Origin: Myxococcales bacterium UBA1203
GTDB taxonomy: Bacteria > Myxococcota > Myxococcia > Myxococcales > UBA5297
Direction: 5' to 3'
Assembly: GCA_002309695.1 (NCBI GenBank)
Contig: DBXV01000012.1
Span: 62,061 to 105,433, forward strand
Length of the DNA: 43,373 bases
This document shows, piece by piece, positions 37,151-43,373 of the stretch. Both the position numbers and the translations under genes were made by a program. Under the pieces are notes generated by a model. The model saw only the letters and a program-made list of their open reading frames with translations, searched no databases and had not been told where the DNA came from. Within the stretch, counting starts at the first letter, position 1; every line of letters starts with the position of its first letter.

Positions 37151-37455
37151 AATGGCCGCCCCAAAAGAGATTTATTTGGGGGGAACCCATTTCTTTGAAT
37201 GTTTTCTGAATAACGCAGGCGAAATGTTCGCGAGGCCGTTCCGCTCCCGCCGGCCAGCGGAAAATCCTGTTTTTTGAAACCTGGGCACGCCCAAAAGGGC
37301 TTTTTTTGAAAAGCTGAACGGGGGACAGAGGAAGTGTACGAGAGAAAACGGCATTTTTCAGTTGGCGCAAAAAATGCCAGGCGCGCCGCCGCTTTTTTTC
37401 GACCACCTCATCCGGGCCGGATACCGGGAAACATTGTCCAGGAGAATAGCCGGTT
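37151..37455. promoter_or_regulatory. Upstream region of lpxC with the T/G motif and a weak hairpin
   Basis: 305 bp without a supported gene. TTTATTTGGGGGGAACCC is at 37171-37188 on the plus strand, about 270 bp before lpxC. A small hairpin GCCC-AAAA-GGGC with seven T at 37289-37307 could end the TerC transcript. Confidence 0.45.
37289..37307 (+). terminator. Short hairpin with T-run after the TerC gene
   Basis: Only four GC pairs and a four-base loop, but followed by seven T. Likely a weak intrinsic terminator. Confidence 0.45.
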
Positions 37456-38397
37456 ATGCAAAAGAACAATACGGAGTCCTTGAGACAGCGGACGCTCGCA
37501 GACGAAATCAGCGCCGAAGGCATAGGGCTCCACACAGGCCGCCAGGTTCATCTCACCTTCAAACCCGCGCCTGAGAATTACGGCATCACCTTCCGCAGGA
37601 CAGATATTCCCGGTTCACGTGAAATCCCCGCCTTGTCCAAGTTTGTTGTGGATACGTCCTTGGCGACGACGCTGGGGCGCGACGGAATCCGGGTCAGCAC
37701 GGTGGAACATTGCTGCGCGGCCATTCACGCGATGGGCATCGATAATCTGCGCGTCGAAGTGGATGCCCCCGAGATTCCGATTTTTGACGGCTCTGCGCTT
37801 CCCTTCGTGCGCATGATTCAGCGCGTCGGTGTGGCGGTTCAGCGCGCGATGAAAGAGTTCATCGTCATTCGCCGGCCAGTCGCGGTTGGCGACAATGGCA
37901 AATCGGCCAGGCTGTCTCCCTCCAACAGCTTCGGCATGCGGTGCCGGATTGATTTTAAGCACCCCCTCATCAGCAATCAGGTCATCGACATCAAATGCAA
38001 CGCGTTCAATTTCTGCCGTGAAATCGCCTGCGCCCGCACCTTCGGTTTTTTGAAGGACATCGAGATGCTCAAAAATGCCGGTCTGGCCAAGGGTGGTTCT
38101 GTGGAAAACGCCATCGTGGTGGACGGTTTCAGCATTTTGAATCCCGACGGTCTGCGGTTCGCGGATGAATTTGTCCGCCATAAGGCGCTGGACGCGGTGG
38201 GCGATGTTCTGATGCTGGGACATCCGCTGATTGGCCACCTGGACCTCGATAAGTCCGGCCATGCCCTGAATCATGCGCTGGTGGAGAAGGTTCTTTCCGA
38301 TCCCAGCTGCTACGAGGTCATTCGGGCGACGCCCGCTGAGATGGCGAGAATCGAGACCACGCTGCCCGCTTTTAAGGCCGCGGAAGTTTTGGTTTAG
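37456..38397 (+). CDS. lpxC: LpxC, UDP-3-O-acyl-N-acetylglucosamine deacetylase
   Basis: 313 residues, normal length. GIGLHTG near the N-terminus, STVEHCCAAIHAMGIDNL, PIFDGSA and FVRHKALDAVGD are family motifs. The zinc ligands are His85, His242 and Asp246, and the catalytic His269 lies in KSGHALNHALV. It performs the committed step of lipid A synthesis, showing an LPS-bearing outer membrane. AGGAG is about 11 bases before the ATG, longer than usual, which may give weak translation. A strong terminator follows at 38425. No other lipid A gene is adjacent. Confidence 0.97.
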   Translation: MQKNNTESLRQRTLADEISAEGIGLHTGRQVHLTFKPAPENYGITFRRTDIPGSREIPALSKFVVDTSLATTLGRDGIRVSTVEHCCAAIHAMGIDNLRVEVDAPEIPIFDGSALPFVRMIQRVGVAVQRAMKEFIVIRRPVAVGDNGKSARLSPSNSFGMRCRIDFKHPLISNQVIDIKCNAFNFCREIACARTFGFLKDIEMLKNAGLAKGGSVENAIVVDGFSILNPDGLRFADEFVRHKALDAVGDVLMLGHPLIGHLDLDKSGHALNHALVEKVLSDPSCYEVIRATPAEMARIETTLPAFKAAEVLV

Positions 38398-38424
38398 AGT
38401 TCAGCCTGCTCCGAGCTGAAACAG

Positions 38425-38461
38425 AAAAGGCCTCCGGAAGAAAATTCCGGGGGCCTTTTTT
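38425..38461. terminator. Bidirectional terminator between lpxC and the amidase gene
   Basis: A stem of about 14 bp (AAAAGGCCTCCGGAA with TTCCGGGGGCCTTTTT) and a five-base loop. It serves lpxC on the plus strand and the convergent amidase gene on the minus strand. The left arm begins AGAAAAGGCC, as does the terminator at 39121. Confidence 0.88.
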
Positions 38462-38490
38462 ATATGTGAATGCGTCAAATTATTATTTTG

Positions 38491-38955
38491 TTATCTTACA
38501 AATGACCAGTCGAAATTATCGGCCGGGTCATCTTTGCGTCCGGGCGCCACTTCTTTGTGCCCCAAAACGTATGCAATCGGATATTTGGATTTCAGCTCGA
38601 TAACGAGCTCACGCAAAGATTCCATCTGTTCGGGCGGAAATATAGTTTGTCCGTCGCCCTTATTGACGAGTTCAATTCCAATAGACCTGTTATTGACGCT
38701 GCCGGATTTGATTTCCGCGTCAGGCAGCCACGATTTCCCCGCATGCCACGCGGATTTATTGTCCGGCACCAGCTGATAAACAGTTCCGTCCCGGTCGATG
38801 ACATAATGCGCCGAAACAGAGCTGTCCTTCATGCAGAACCATTTGACGGTTTTTGCGCCGTCATTGCCGCCTGTATGATGAATAATGATTGTGTCGATGA
38901 CAGTATTATTTCTGCCGGAAAAATTCGGCGATTTATGCGAACTGTTTATCTGCAT
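38491..38955 (-). CDS. N-acetylmuramoyl-L-alanine amidase (Amidase_2, AmpD/endolysin-like)
   Basis: 154 residues; AGGAG about eight bases before the ATG. Zinc-site and catalytic segments are TIIIHHTGG near residues 22-30, SAHYVIDRDGTVYQLV, SAWHAG, RSIGIELVNKG and, near the end, GHKEVAPGRKDDPADNFDW, whose His and Asp complete the zinc ligands. It cuts the amide bond between MurNAc and the stem peptide. There is no signal peptide, so it either recycles anhydromuropeptides inside the cell or acts as a phage- or effector-type lysin. It is preceded by leader module A and lies in a tandem cassette arrangement with the next gene. Confidence 0.93.
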   Translation of the reverse strand: MQINSSHKSPNFSGRNNTVIDTIIIHHTGGNDGAKTVKWFCMKDSSVSAHYVIDRDGTVYQLVPDNKSAWHAGKSWLPDAEIKSGSVNNRSIGIELVNKGDGQTIFPPEQMESLRELVIELKSKYPIAYVLGHKEVAPGRKDDPADNFDWSFVR

Positions 38956-38977
38956 CGGAGTTTCTCCTCATACGCAT

Positions 38978-39026
38978 AAAAAAGCCGCTCTCGTTTCGCA
39001 CCATTGAGAAAGGAAAGCGGCTTTGG
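38978..39026 (-). terminator. Terminator in leader module A, upstream of the amidase gene
   Basis: On the minus strand CCAAAGCCGCT...AGCGGCTTTTTT forms a hairpin with a T-run about 25 bp before the amidase start. It is 49 bp long and matches 41 of 49 bases of 39917-39965. Because it stands before the gene, it acts as an attenuator or ends a small RNA. Confidence 0.8.
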
Positions 39027-39095
39027 AATCTTGACACATGGCTTCAGGTCCCCCTCGGGTGGGGCCTCTAGTGAAGCAAACGGAAACAAGTCAAG
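38978..39095 (-). promoter_or_regulatory. Leader module A: promoter, conserved leader and terminator
   Basis: Read on the minus strand: TTGACT (39094-39089), a 17-bp spacer TGTTTCCGTTTGCTTCA and a poor -10 near 39071-39065. A CCCC...GGGG-type hairpin near 39047-39066 comes next. A conserved block (39025-39054 on the plus strand, GGAATCTTGACACATGGCTT onward) and the terminator 39026-38978 end the module. The same blocks recur in the same order in module B upstream of the next gene. A short open frame starting at an ATG in the conserved block could be a leader peptide. Function is inferred only. Confidence 0.6.
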
Positions 39096-39120
39096 GGCTG
39101 AAATGGAATTTTTGGGAAAA

Positions 39121-39153
39121 AGAAAAGGCCCCCGAACGATAACTTCGGAGGCC
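39121..39153 (-). terminator. Terminator after the zinc-ribbon membrane protein gene
   Basis: GGCCTCCGAA pairs with TTCGGGGGCC on the minus strand, followed by TTTTCTTTTT. Its arm AGAAAAGGCC on the plus strand matches the start of the terminator at 38425. Confidence 0.75.
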
Positions 39154-39175
39154 GTTGGATTTTTATAAAATGAAG

Positions 39176-39901
39176 TTAGCTTTGAGGTTTTTGTCCAATA
39201 TCATCCGTTTTTTTACTAGGTAATCCTTGGAGCATTGATTGTAGTTGGTTATATTTAGTAACCACTGAATTTCTGCATTCCTCTGGAAAAGTTACTATCC
39301 AAATATTAGAGTCATGTAGAAAATATATTTTTAATGCGCCAATAAAGAATTTAATAGGACTCTTGAGCATTGACTCAAGAACAATAATATGAAAATAAAG
39401 AATGAGATAACTAAGGATGAGGACGGAGCCCCATAATTGAATTTGAGAATCATCCCATGGATTGATTTCGGAAAAGCATAGTATCAGAAGCCCGGTAATC
39501 AATATTTCAATAAAAATAGTCCATGCGACCGATTGATGTGTGCTAAATGGTTCTCTGAGAAAAAAAAGCCCTAGACAAAGCGTACTCTGTGCAAACGGCC
39601 ACTGAACTGGATATAAGAAATTCCCTCGAAAACCTAACCCCTCAATATCTAACGCGAGGGCTGGTAGGAATAAAACTAGGAAAAGCAACCATGAAATTTT
39701 TTGTGCAGTATTTTTACGAGATTCTTCCAAGCCCACGCAAGCAACTTGGCAACGAGGACACGTATAATGAGACTCTGTAGAGACCGTGGCTGCTTCACCT
39801 GAAAATCCACCAGATATATTGAGTTCAAGTATATTTTCACGCAGAACAAGTCCCGTGTCTAATTCTTGAGGACTCCGCACATAAATACTAAGAGCTGTCA
39901 T
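39176..39901 (-). CDS. Membrane protein with an N-terminal CxxC knuckle, unknown function
   Basis: 241 residues; AGAGG six bases before the ATG. After an N-terminal soluble part, YTCPRCQVACVG (about residues 46-57) carries a CPRC knuckle and a third Cys that may form half of a zinc ribbon or a redox pair. Four to five hydrophobic segments follow (for example WLLFLVLFLPALAL and AWTIFIEILITGLLILCF), then an amphipathic stretch IKFFIGALKIYFL and a charged cytoplasmic tail. Composition is more AT-rich than the housekeeping genes. I do not recognise a family. Leader module B precedes it. Confidence 0.7.
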   Translation of the reverse strand: MTALSIYVRSPQELDTGLVLRENILELNISGGFSGEAATVSTESHYTCPRCQVACVGLEESRKNTAQKISWLLFLVLFLPALALDIEGLGFRGNFLYPVQWPFAQSTLCLGLFFLREPFSTHQSVAWTIFIEILITGLLILCFSEINPWDDSQIQLWGSVLILSYLILYFHIIVLESMLKSPIKFFIGALKIYFLHDSNIWIVTFPEECRNSVVTKYNQLQSMLQGLPSKKTDDIGQKPQS

Positions 39902-39916
39902 TTTTTTCCTCTAAAC

Positions 39917-39965
39917 AAAAAAGCCGCCCCCATTTCTCCTCATTGAGAAATGAAAACGGCTTTGG
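39917..39965 (-). terminator. Terminator in leader module B
   Basis: A 49-bp element matching the module A terminator at 41 of 49 bases. On the minus strand it has a hairpin ending in GGCGGCTTTTTT, about 15 bp before the start of the membrane protein gene. Confidence 0.8.
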
Positions 39966-40194
39966 TGGACGCCAATAAAACCGACGTATTCAGTGCGGCA
40001 ATACTTAAAGGACGAGGCGGCAGAAGTGGAGGGAGAAAGTAAGCTTACCCCCCCCCCCTTTTTTTGCCTACATGTAGAGAGATTTGAAATGTCTTCGCTG
40101 TGCAAATTCATTTCGGAATCTCTGAACATGGCCTCAAGTCCCCTCTGTTTCATCGGCGGCGGGAGTTTTATGAAACAGACGGAAACAAGTCAAG
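39917..40194 (-). promoter_or_regulatory. Leader module B: promoter, conserved leader and terminator
   Basis: Read on the minus strand: TTGACT (40193-40188), a 17-bp spacer TGTTTCCGTCTGTTTCA and -10 TAAAAC (40170-40165), a better promoter than in module A. An imperfect hairpin uses GTTTCAT...ATGAAAC around the start. The block GGAATCTCTGAACATGGCCT onward (40115-40144, plus strand) matches module A, and the terminator 39965-39917 ends the module. Confidence 0.6.
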
Positions 40195-40262
40195 AAAAAA
40201 TTTGAGGGTGCCCCGATTACATTTTTTCCCTGCCGGCGCGCGTAAAGCCTAAAAGCCGCAGC

Positions 40263-41075
40263 TTATTTGCAGGCATTTTTTTCAATGAGCGCCTTTAATT
40301 CTTCCAGCTGCGCCTGGAGCCGGTCCACCTTGCTCGACAGCTCGTCGTTATTGTCCATGGTCATTTCATCGACAAAAATAGCATTGACCAGGGACATGCC
40401 GATGATGCCGCCGCCCATGACGCAGCCCGTGAAATAGAGGCGCGCAATGACCCCCCAGACGGGGGAGGGCGCCGCGGCGGCGATAGCGTCCGGCAGTTCA
40501 TACCAGCCCTCGATGGTGAAAACGCGGAAGACTGAATAAATGGCGAGGAAAGGATTGCCAAAATGTTCAGGTGCAAAGCTGCCGAAAAGCATGTTGGCGC
40601 CCAGAGACAGGATGAACAAAAGGATAACCAGTGCGATGACGACGCCGACACAGGCCTGCATGGAGCGCTTCACGCCTGCCGCCATTCGATTGACATTCGG
40701 GATGAAGTGAAACAGCTGGAACAGCCGGAAGAGGCGCCCGAGGCGGAGGAGGAGAATGGCTGCAAATTGGTGCAGATTCACCCAGGGTGAAATCAGGACT
40801 GGCAGGCTGAGAATAACAATACAGAAATCGAATATATTCCACGCTTCGCGAAAATAACCTTTCCCGTGGGCAATGATTTTAATGACTGCTTCGAGAATAA
40901 AATAAATGACGCAGGCATAATCGACGGCGAAAGCGATTTTTTCGGGGAGAGTGCCGTCGTCGAAGTAAGAGATGCAGAACAGTGCGGCCGCATTGAGGGT
41001 AATGGCGGCGAGAACCGCGCGCTCATTGATGAAAAGGTGCCAGAAGGTTTTGTCGAAGAATTTGGCGAGACTCAT
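40263..41075 (-). CDS. Voltage-gated-type ion channel (bacterial Nav/Cav-like)
   Basis: 270 residues, the size of NaChBac-type single-domain channels. Six membrane segments can be placed. S4 at about 108-130 carries spaced arginines in LLLRLGRLFRLFQLF. The pore loop contains the selectivity filter TIEGW (187-191) within FRVFTIEGWYEL, where NaChBac has TLESW. S6 is GGGIIGMSLVNAIFVDEM. A C-terminal coiled coil follows (SSKVDRLQAQLEELKALIEK), as in BacNav tetramers. The filter change means sodium versus calcium preference cannot be assigned. Single gene, minus strand. Confidence 0.9.
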   Translation of the reverse strand: MSLAKFFDKTFWHLFINERAVLAAITLNAAALFCISYFDDGTLPEKIAFAVDYACVIYFILEAVIKIIAHGKGYFREAWNIFDFCIVILSLPVLISPWVNLHQFAAILLLRLGRLFRLFQLFHFIPNVNRMAAGVKRSMQACVGVVIALVILLFILSLGANMLFGSFAPEHFGNPFLAIYSVFRVFTIEGWYELPDAIAAAAPSPVWGVIARLYFTGCVMGGGIIGMSLVNAIFVDEMTMDNNDELSSKVDRLQAQLEELKALIEKNACK

Positions 41076-41177
41076 GGGTGAACCTGTTTTGGCTGCACGG
41101 GGATGCCCGGGCGGCAGCCGGCTGTTTATTTGTGGGGAAAGCTGCCTTTTTCGGGGGCACTCGAATTTCAGAGAATT

Positions 41178-42314
41178 TCAGCCCTCGAAGAACTTGCCCC
41201 TGGAGGCGAATGAAGCCCTGGCCGCCCTGACAGCCTTGACGATGGCCGCTTTCAGCCCCGGATGCGGAACCATTTCCAGCGCCCGCTGCCACGGTGTCCA
41301 GGCGTAGGTGCAGTGCTCCCGTGCATCCAGCGTGATGGGCGCGTCGCCCTTTGCCAGCGTCCAGAAAGCTGTTTCCTGAAACACGCGGGGAATGCGGGTG
41401 GGCTTGGGTTCGCCGAAAAGAAAAGAATGGGTGTACCCAAGATTCCAGACATGGCCGGACATGCCGGATTCTTCGCGCAGCTCACGGACAGCGCAGGCGG
41501 CCGGCGTCTCACCGCGCTCGATGCTTCCAGTCACCGGCTGCCAGTAATCGCCCCGGTTCGGGTGGCGCTTGAGCAGCAGAACCTCAAAGTCGCCGCCGAT
41601 GCGCCGGAGGATGGAGACGGAAACTGTGCGGAGGCTGAATCGGCCGCGTTCGAGGCTGGCGTCGAATTGCCTGGCGAAGTTGCGGACGAGGAGCTGCTGA
41701 ACGGCTTTGAAGGACGGCGGCTTTCTCAGCTCGTGGGCCATGGAGGTGACGCCGCAGCCGCGCAGCCCGCAGGGGACGATGCGGCTGAACAGGTCCAGCC
41801 GGTTGCTGACGTTGAGCGCAAGGCCGTGCGACGTAATCCAGCGGCTCATGTGGATGCCCACGGCACCGATTTTCCGCAGGCTTCCTCCCTCACCGATGAA
41901 CACGCCCGGCTTGCCCTCGACGCGGTGGGCCTGGATGGAAAAGCCCGCCAGCGTGCGGATCATCACTTCTTCCAGGTCGCTGACGTAGCGCCGGACATCG
42001 CACCGGTCGGGGGACAGCTTGAAAATGGGGTAGGCGACGAGCTGTCCGGGCATGTGGCACGTGATGTCGCCGCCGCGCTCCACGTCGAAGACCTTGACGC
42101 CCTCTTCGGCCAGCTTTTCGCGGCTCGTCAGCAGATGTTCGGGAGGCGTGCTCTTACCCAGCGTCACCGTCGGCGAATGCTCCAGCGTCAGCAGAACATC
42201 CTTGGGAAGCCGCTCCGCGCGGACGAGCGCAAACGCCTTTTGCAGCAGGACGCCGTCCTCGTATTCAACCTGTCCGAGGTCGTAGCTGATGATGTGGCGT
42301 TGGTCGGGGTTCAT
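41178..42314 (-). CDS. LipB octanoyltransferase fused to a NUDIX hydrolase domain
   Basis: 378 residues from the ATG at 42314 (an upstream TTG at 42341 would add nine residues; neither has a good ribosome site). Residues about 1-225 are LipB: RGGDITCHMPGQLVAYPI, KIGAVGIHMSRWITSHGLAL with Lys148, and the catalytic Cys182 in PCGLRGCGVTS. LipB moves octanoate from acyl carrier protein to lipoyl domains. Residues about 230-370 are a NUDIX domain with the full box GX5EX7REUXEEXGU at about 263-285 (GSIERGETP...RELREESGM) after YWQPVTG, closest to dihydroneopterin-triphosphate or other nucleotide pyrophosphatases. The fusion is continuous with no internal start. Confidence 0.93.
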   Translation of the reverse strand: MNPDQRHIISYDLGQVEYEDGVLLQKAFALVRAERLPKDVLLTLEHSPTVTLGKSTPPEHLLTSREKLAEEGVKVFDVERGGDITCHMPGQLVAYPIFKLSPDRCDVRRYVSDLEEVMIRTLAGFSIQAHRVEGKPGVFIGEGGSLRKIGAVGIHMSRWITSHGLALNVSNRLDLFSRIVPCGLRGCGVTSMAHELRKPPSFKAVQQLLVRNFARQFDASLERGRFSLRTVSVSILRRIGGDFEVLLLKRHPNRGDYWQPVTGSIERGETPAACAVRELREESGMSGHVWNLGYTHSFLFGEPKPTRIPRVFQETAFWTLAKGDAPITLDAREHCTYAWTPWQRALEMVPHPGLKAAIVKAVRAARASFASRGKFFEG

Positions 42315-42652
42315 CGCGGGTCGCTGAGAGGGTGGGGCCAAAAAAATCGGCGGCCCTTAGCATTCCGCTTTCAGCGAACTGGAATTTTCTTTCCGCTGGC
42401 TGACATTTTTTCGGCCGGGCGTCGGCGCATCAGCGGCTGAGAAAATGAGAGGGCAGGCCGGAGGTTTTGCACAGGCAGGTGTGTCAAGGTGTTTTGCGGG
42501 TGCCCCCAAAAGCATGTGGGCGGAAGACCTTCGGGCCGACTTTCCGGCGTCAGACAGAGCGGGTCTGCAGCGCTGGACACAGACACAAAAAAAGCCCCCT
42601 CACCGAAGCGAGGGGGCTTTTGAAAATGCCGATGAGCGGCGGCAGGACCGGA
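42315..42652. other. Gene-free interval between lipB-nudix and the BamE-like gene
   Basis: 338 bp with no supported gene. TTTTGGGGGCACCC is on the minus strand at 42498-42511, about 190 bp before the LipB-NUDIX start, and another T7-GGCCCCACC lies near 42329-42346. The terminator of the upstream gene is at 42586-42620. Confidence 0.45.
42586..42620 (-). terminator. Intrinsic terminator after the BamE-like gene
   Basis: An 11-bp stem, AAAGCCCCCTC (42591-42601) with GAGGGGGCTTT (42610-42620), and further T on the minus strand. Confidence 0.88.
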
Positions 42653-43225
42653 TTACTTCACCTGGGTAACCTTCCCGTCACTGTCAAAGGTGACAATCAT
42701 GCGGGCGAACTTGTTCTTCCAGTAAGTCCACTGGCTCTGTTCCAGATTGGGCGTGGCGTGATCGGGGGGCAGACCCAGGGCATAGAGGACGCCCTTCCGC
42801 GTCATGCCTTCGAACGCCTGACCATCCACGATGCCCTGCTGGTCAATTTCAGAGAGGCCGTCCAGCTTGTCGCACTGGGGAACGAAGAACTCGCTGAAGT
42901 GCTTCGCCTTGTCGGAGCGCAGGTGCTTGTCGAAGACCCAGCGGTACTGAACGCCGGATTCCAGCGCGAAGACGACCTGAGCCTTGTTGAACGAGACGAT
43001 GGTCACCGGCGTGCAGCGCGTCAGCAGAGCGCTCGGCTGGTAGTTCATGGCCGACACCGTCTTGGTCAGCTCGTTGGGGTGCAGATTGTATTGCAGCTGA
43101 ACGACGGCGCCTTCCTGGAGGTAATCGAGGCGGGGGTCGCTGGACATTTTCTTGGGGCCGGAGGCGCAGCCGGTCACCAGAGCCGCCGTCATGGCTGCCG
43201 TCAGAATCGAGAGAGCTTTTTTCAT
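42653..43225 (-). CDS. Lipoprotein with a C-terminal BamE/SmpA-like domain
   Basis: 190 residues; GAGG seven bases before the ATG. The signal peptide ends in LVTGC, a lipobox. The middle 90 residues are beta-rich with no recognised motif. The last 60 residues (GQAFEGMTRKGVLYALGLP, then WTYWKNKFARMIVTFDSDGKVTQV) fit the SmpA/BamE fold: a GMT..V...LG.P helix start followed by W.Y......V.F..DGKV. BamE is a lipoprotein subunit of the outer-membrane protein assembly machine, but many small SmpA-like lipoproteins have other roles and this one is longer than BamE, so the name is held back. Confidence 0.75.
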   Translation of the reverse strand: MKKALSILTAAMTAALVTGCASGPKKMSSDPRLDYLQEGAVVQLQYNLHPNELTKTVSAMNYQPSALLTRCTPVTIVSFNKAQVVFALESGVQYRWVFDKHLRSDKAKHFSEFFVPQCDKLDGLSEIDQQGIVDGQAFEGMTRKGVLYALGLPPDHATPNLEQSQWTYWKNKFARMIVTFDSDGKVTQVK

Positions 43226-43373
43226 GGGAGAACCTCAGCAGTTGGGAGGGTGGGTGTCCTCGGCAGGAAGCCTCGCGGAGCCGCGGGGCGCGTTCCACAA
43301 AGCCCCCGTCTGAAGAACGGCGGGCAATTCATCTTTGGCCCGATGACAATCAAGAAAAAAGTCTGCGGCTTTT
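43226..43373. other. Upstream region at the right edge
   Basis: 148 bp without a gene. It should contain the promoter of the minus-strand BamE-like lipoprotein. I see no clear -35/-10. Confidence 0.4.

Larger units (their letters stand above)
39902..40262. other. Gene-free interval holding leader module B
   Basis: 361 bp. Module B occupies most of it. Relative to module A it has about 149 bp extra (39966-40114) between the terminator and the conserved block, including a C11 tract (40048-40058, followed by T-run). No convincing gene lies in this insertion. Confidence 0.5.

Noticed and set aside
37612..37625. A sixth parS-like sequence in lpxC (GGTTCACGTGAAAT)
   Set aside because: It keeps the CACGTG core but misses several flanking consensus bases, and is over 24 kb from the cluster; CACGTG alone occurs by chance in GC-rich DNA.
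39911..40153. An 80-codon minus-strand frame across leader module B
   Set aside because: It contains the G11 tract, spans the terminator and lacks a family or conserved start relative to module A. A short leader peptide cannot be excluded, but a gene is not supported.

Overview
The window is from a Gram-negative bacterium with a mostly GC-rich chromosome. LpxC, a BamE-like lipoprotein, an outer-membrane barrel protein, MltB and several lipoprotein signal peptides show an outer membrane. Several features point to a myxobacterium-like or Bradymonas-like lineage of the former Deltaproteobacteria: DUF4215 Cys-rich repeats, SUMF1-domain lipoproteins, a SWIB protein, and a bactofilin directly downstream of parA-parB, as in Myxococcus xanthus. 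This placement is an inference; there is no rRNA gene to confirm it. parA, parB, mnmG and five perfect parS sites suggest the left third lies in the origin-proximal part of the chromosome.

Layout. 1-8862 (minus strand): three large secreted lipoproteins built from Cys-rich or collagen-like repeats, two of them ending in a SUMF1 (formylglycine-generating-enzyme fold) domain. The third is followed, in the same reading frame and after one TGA codon, by a truncated duplicate of its own 3' half. 9156-16272: maf, bactofilin, parB, parA, a parS cluster, mnmG and an outer-membrane barrel protein. 16.3-20.3 kb: an AT-rich island with an unexplained noncoding stretch, an extremely AT-rich lipoprotein gene and an McrBC-type restriction pair, bounded by strong hairpins. 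20.3-31.7 kb: MoxR ATPase, a helical-repeat protein, a LolA-like secreted protein, a DegP-type protease, an orphan sugar/nucleoside-type ABC ATPase and a 1266-residue lipoprotein with DUF3857 and a degenerate transglutaminase fold. 31.7-38.4 kb: MltB, a SWIB protein, a UDP-glucose dehydrogenase/UbiA-type prenyltransferase pair with overlapping ends, TerC and LpxC. 38.4-40.2 kb: two tandem minus-strand gene cassettes (amidase; zinc-ribbon membrane protein), each preceded by a copy of the same promoter-leader-terminator module. 40.2-43.4 kb: a voltage-gated-type ion channel, a LipB-NUDIX fusion and a BamE-like lipoprotein.

The genes fall into three functional themes: chromosome segregation and cell architecture (ParA, ParB, parS, bactofilin), cell-envelope construction and quality control (LpxC, MltB, DegP, BamE-like, LolA-like, UDP-sugar and prenyl-phosphate steps), and surface or defence accessory functions (repeat lipoproteins, McrBC). 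The least explained structures are the duplicated leader module at 38.9-40.2 kb, the stop-separated duplicate tail at 6.5-7.1 kb, and a recurrent intergenic T-tract/G-tract motif that usually points toward the next gene.
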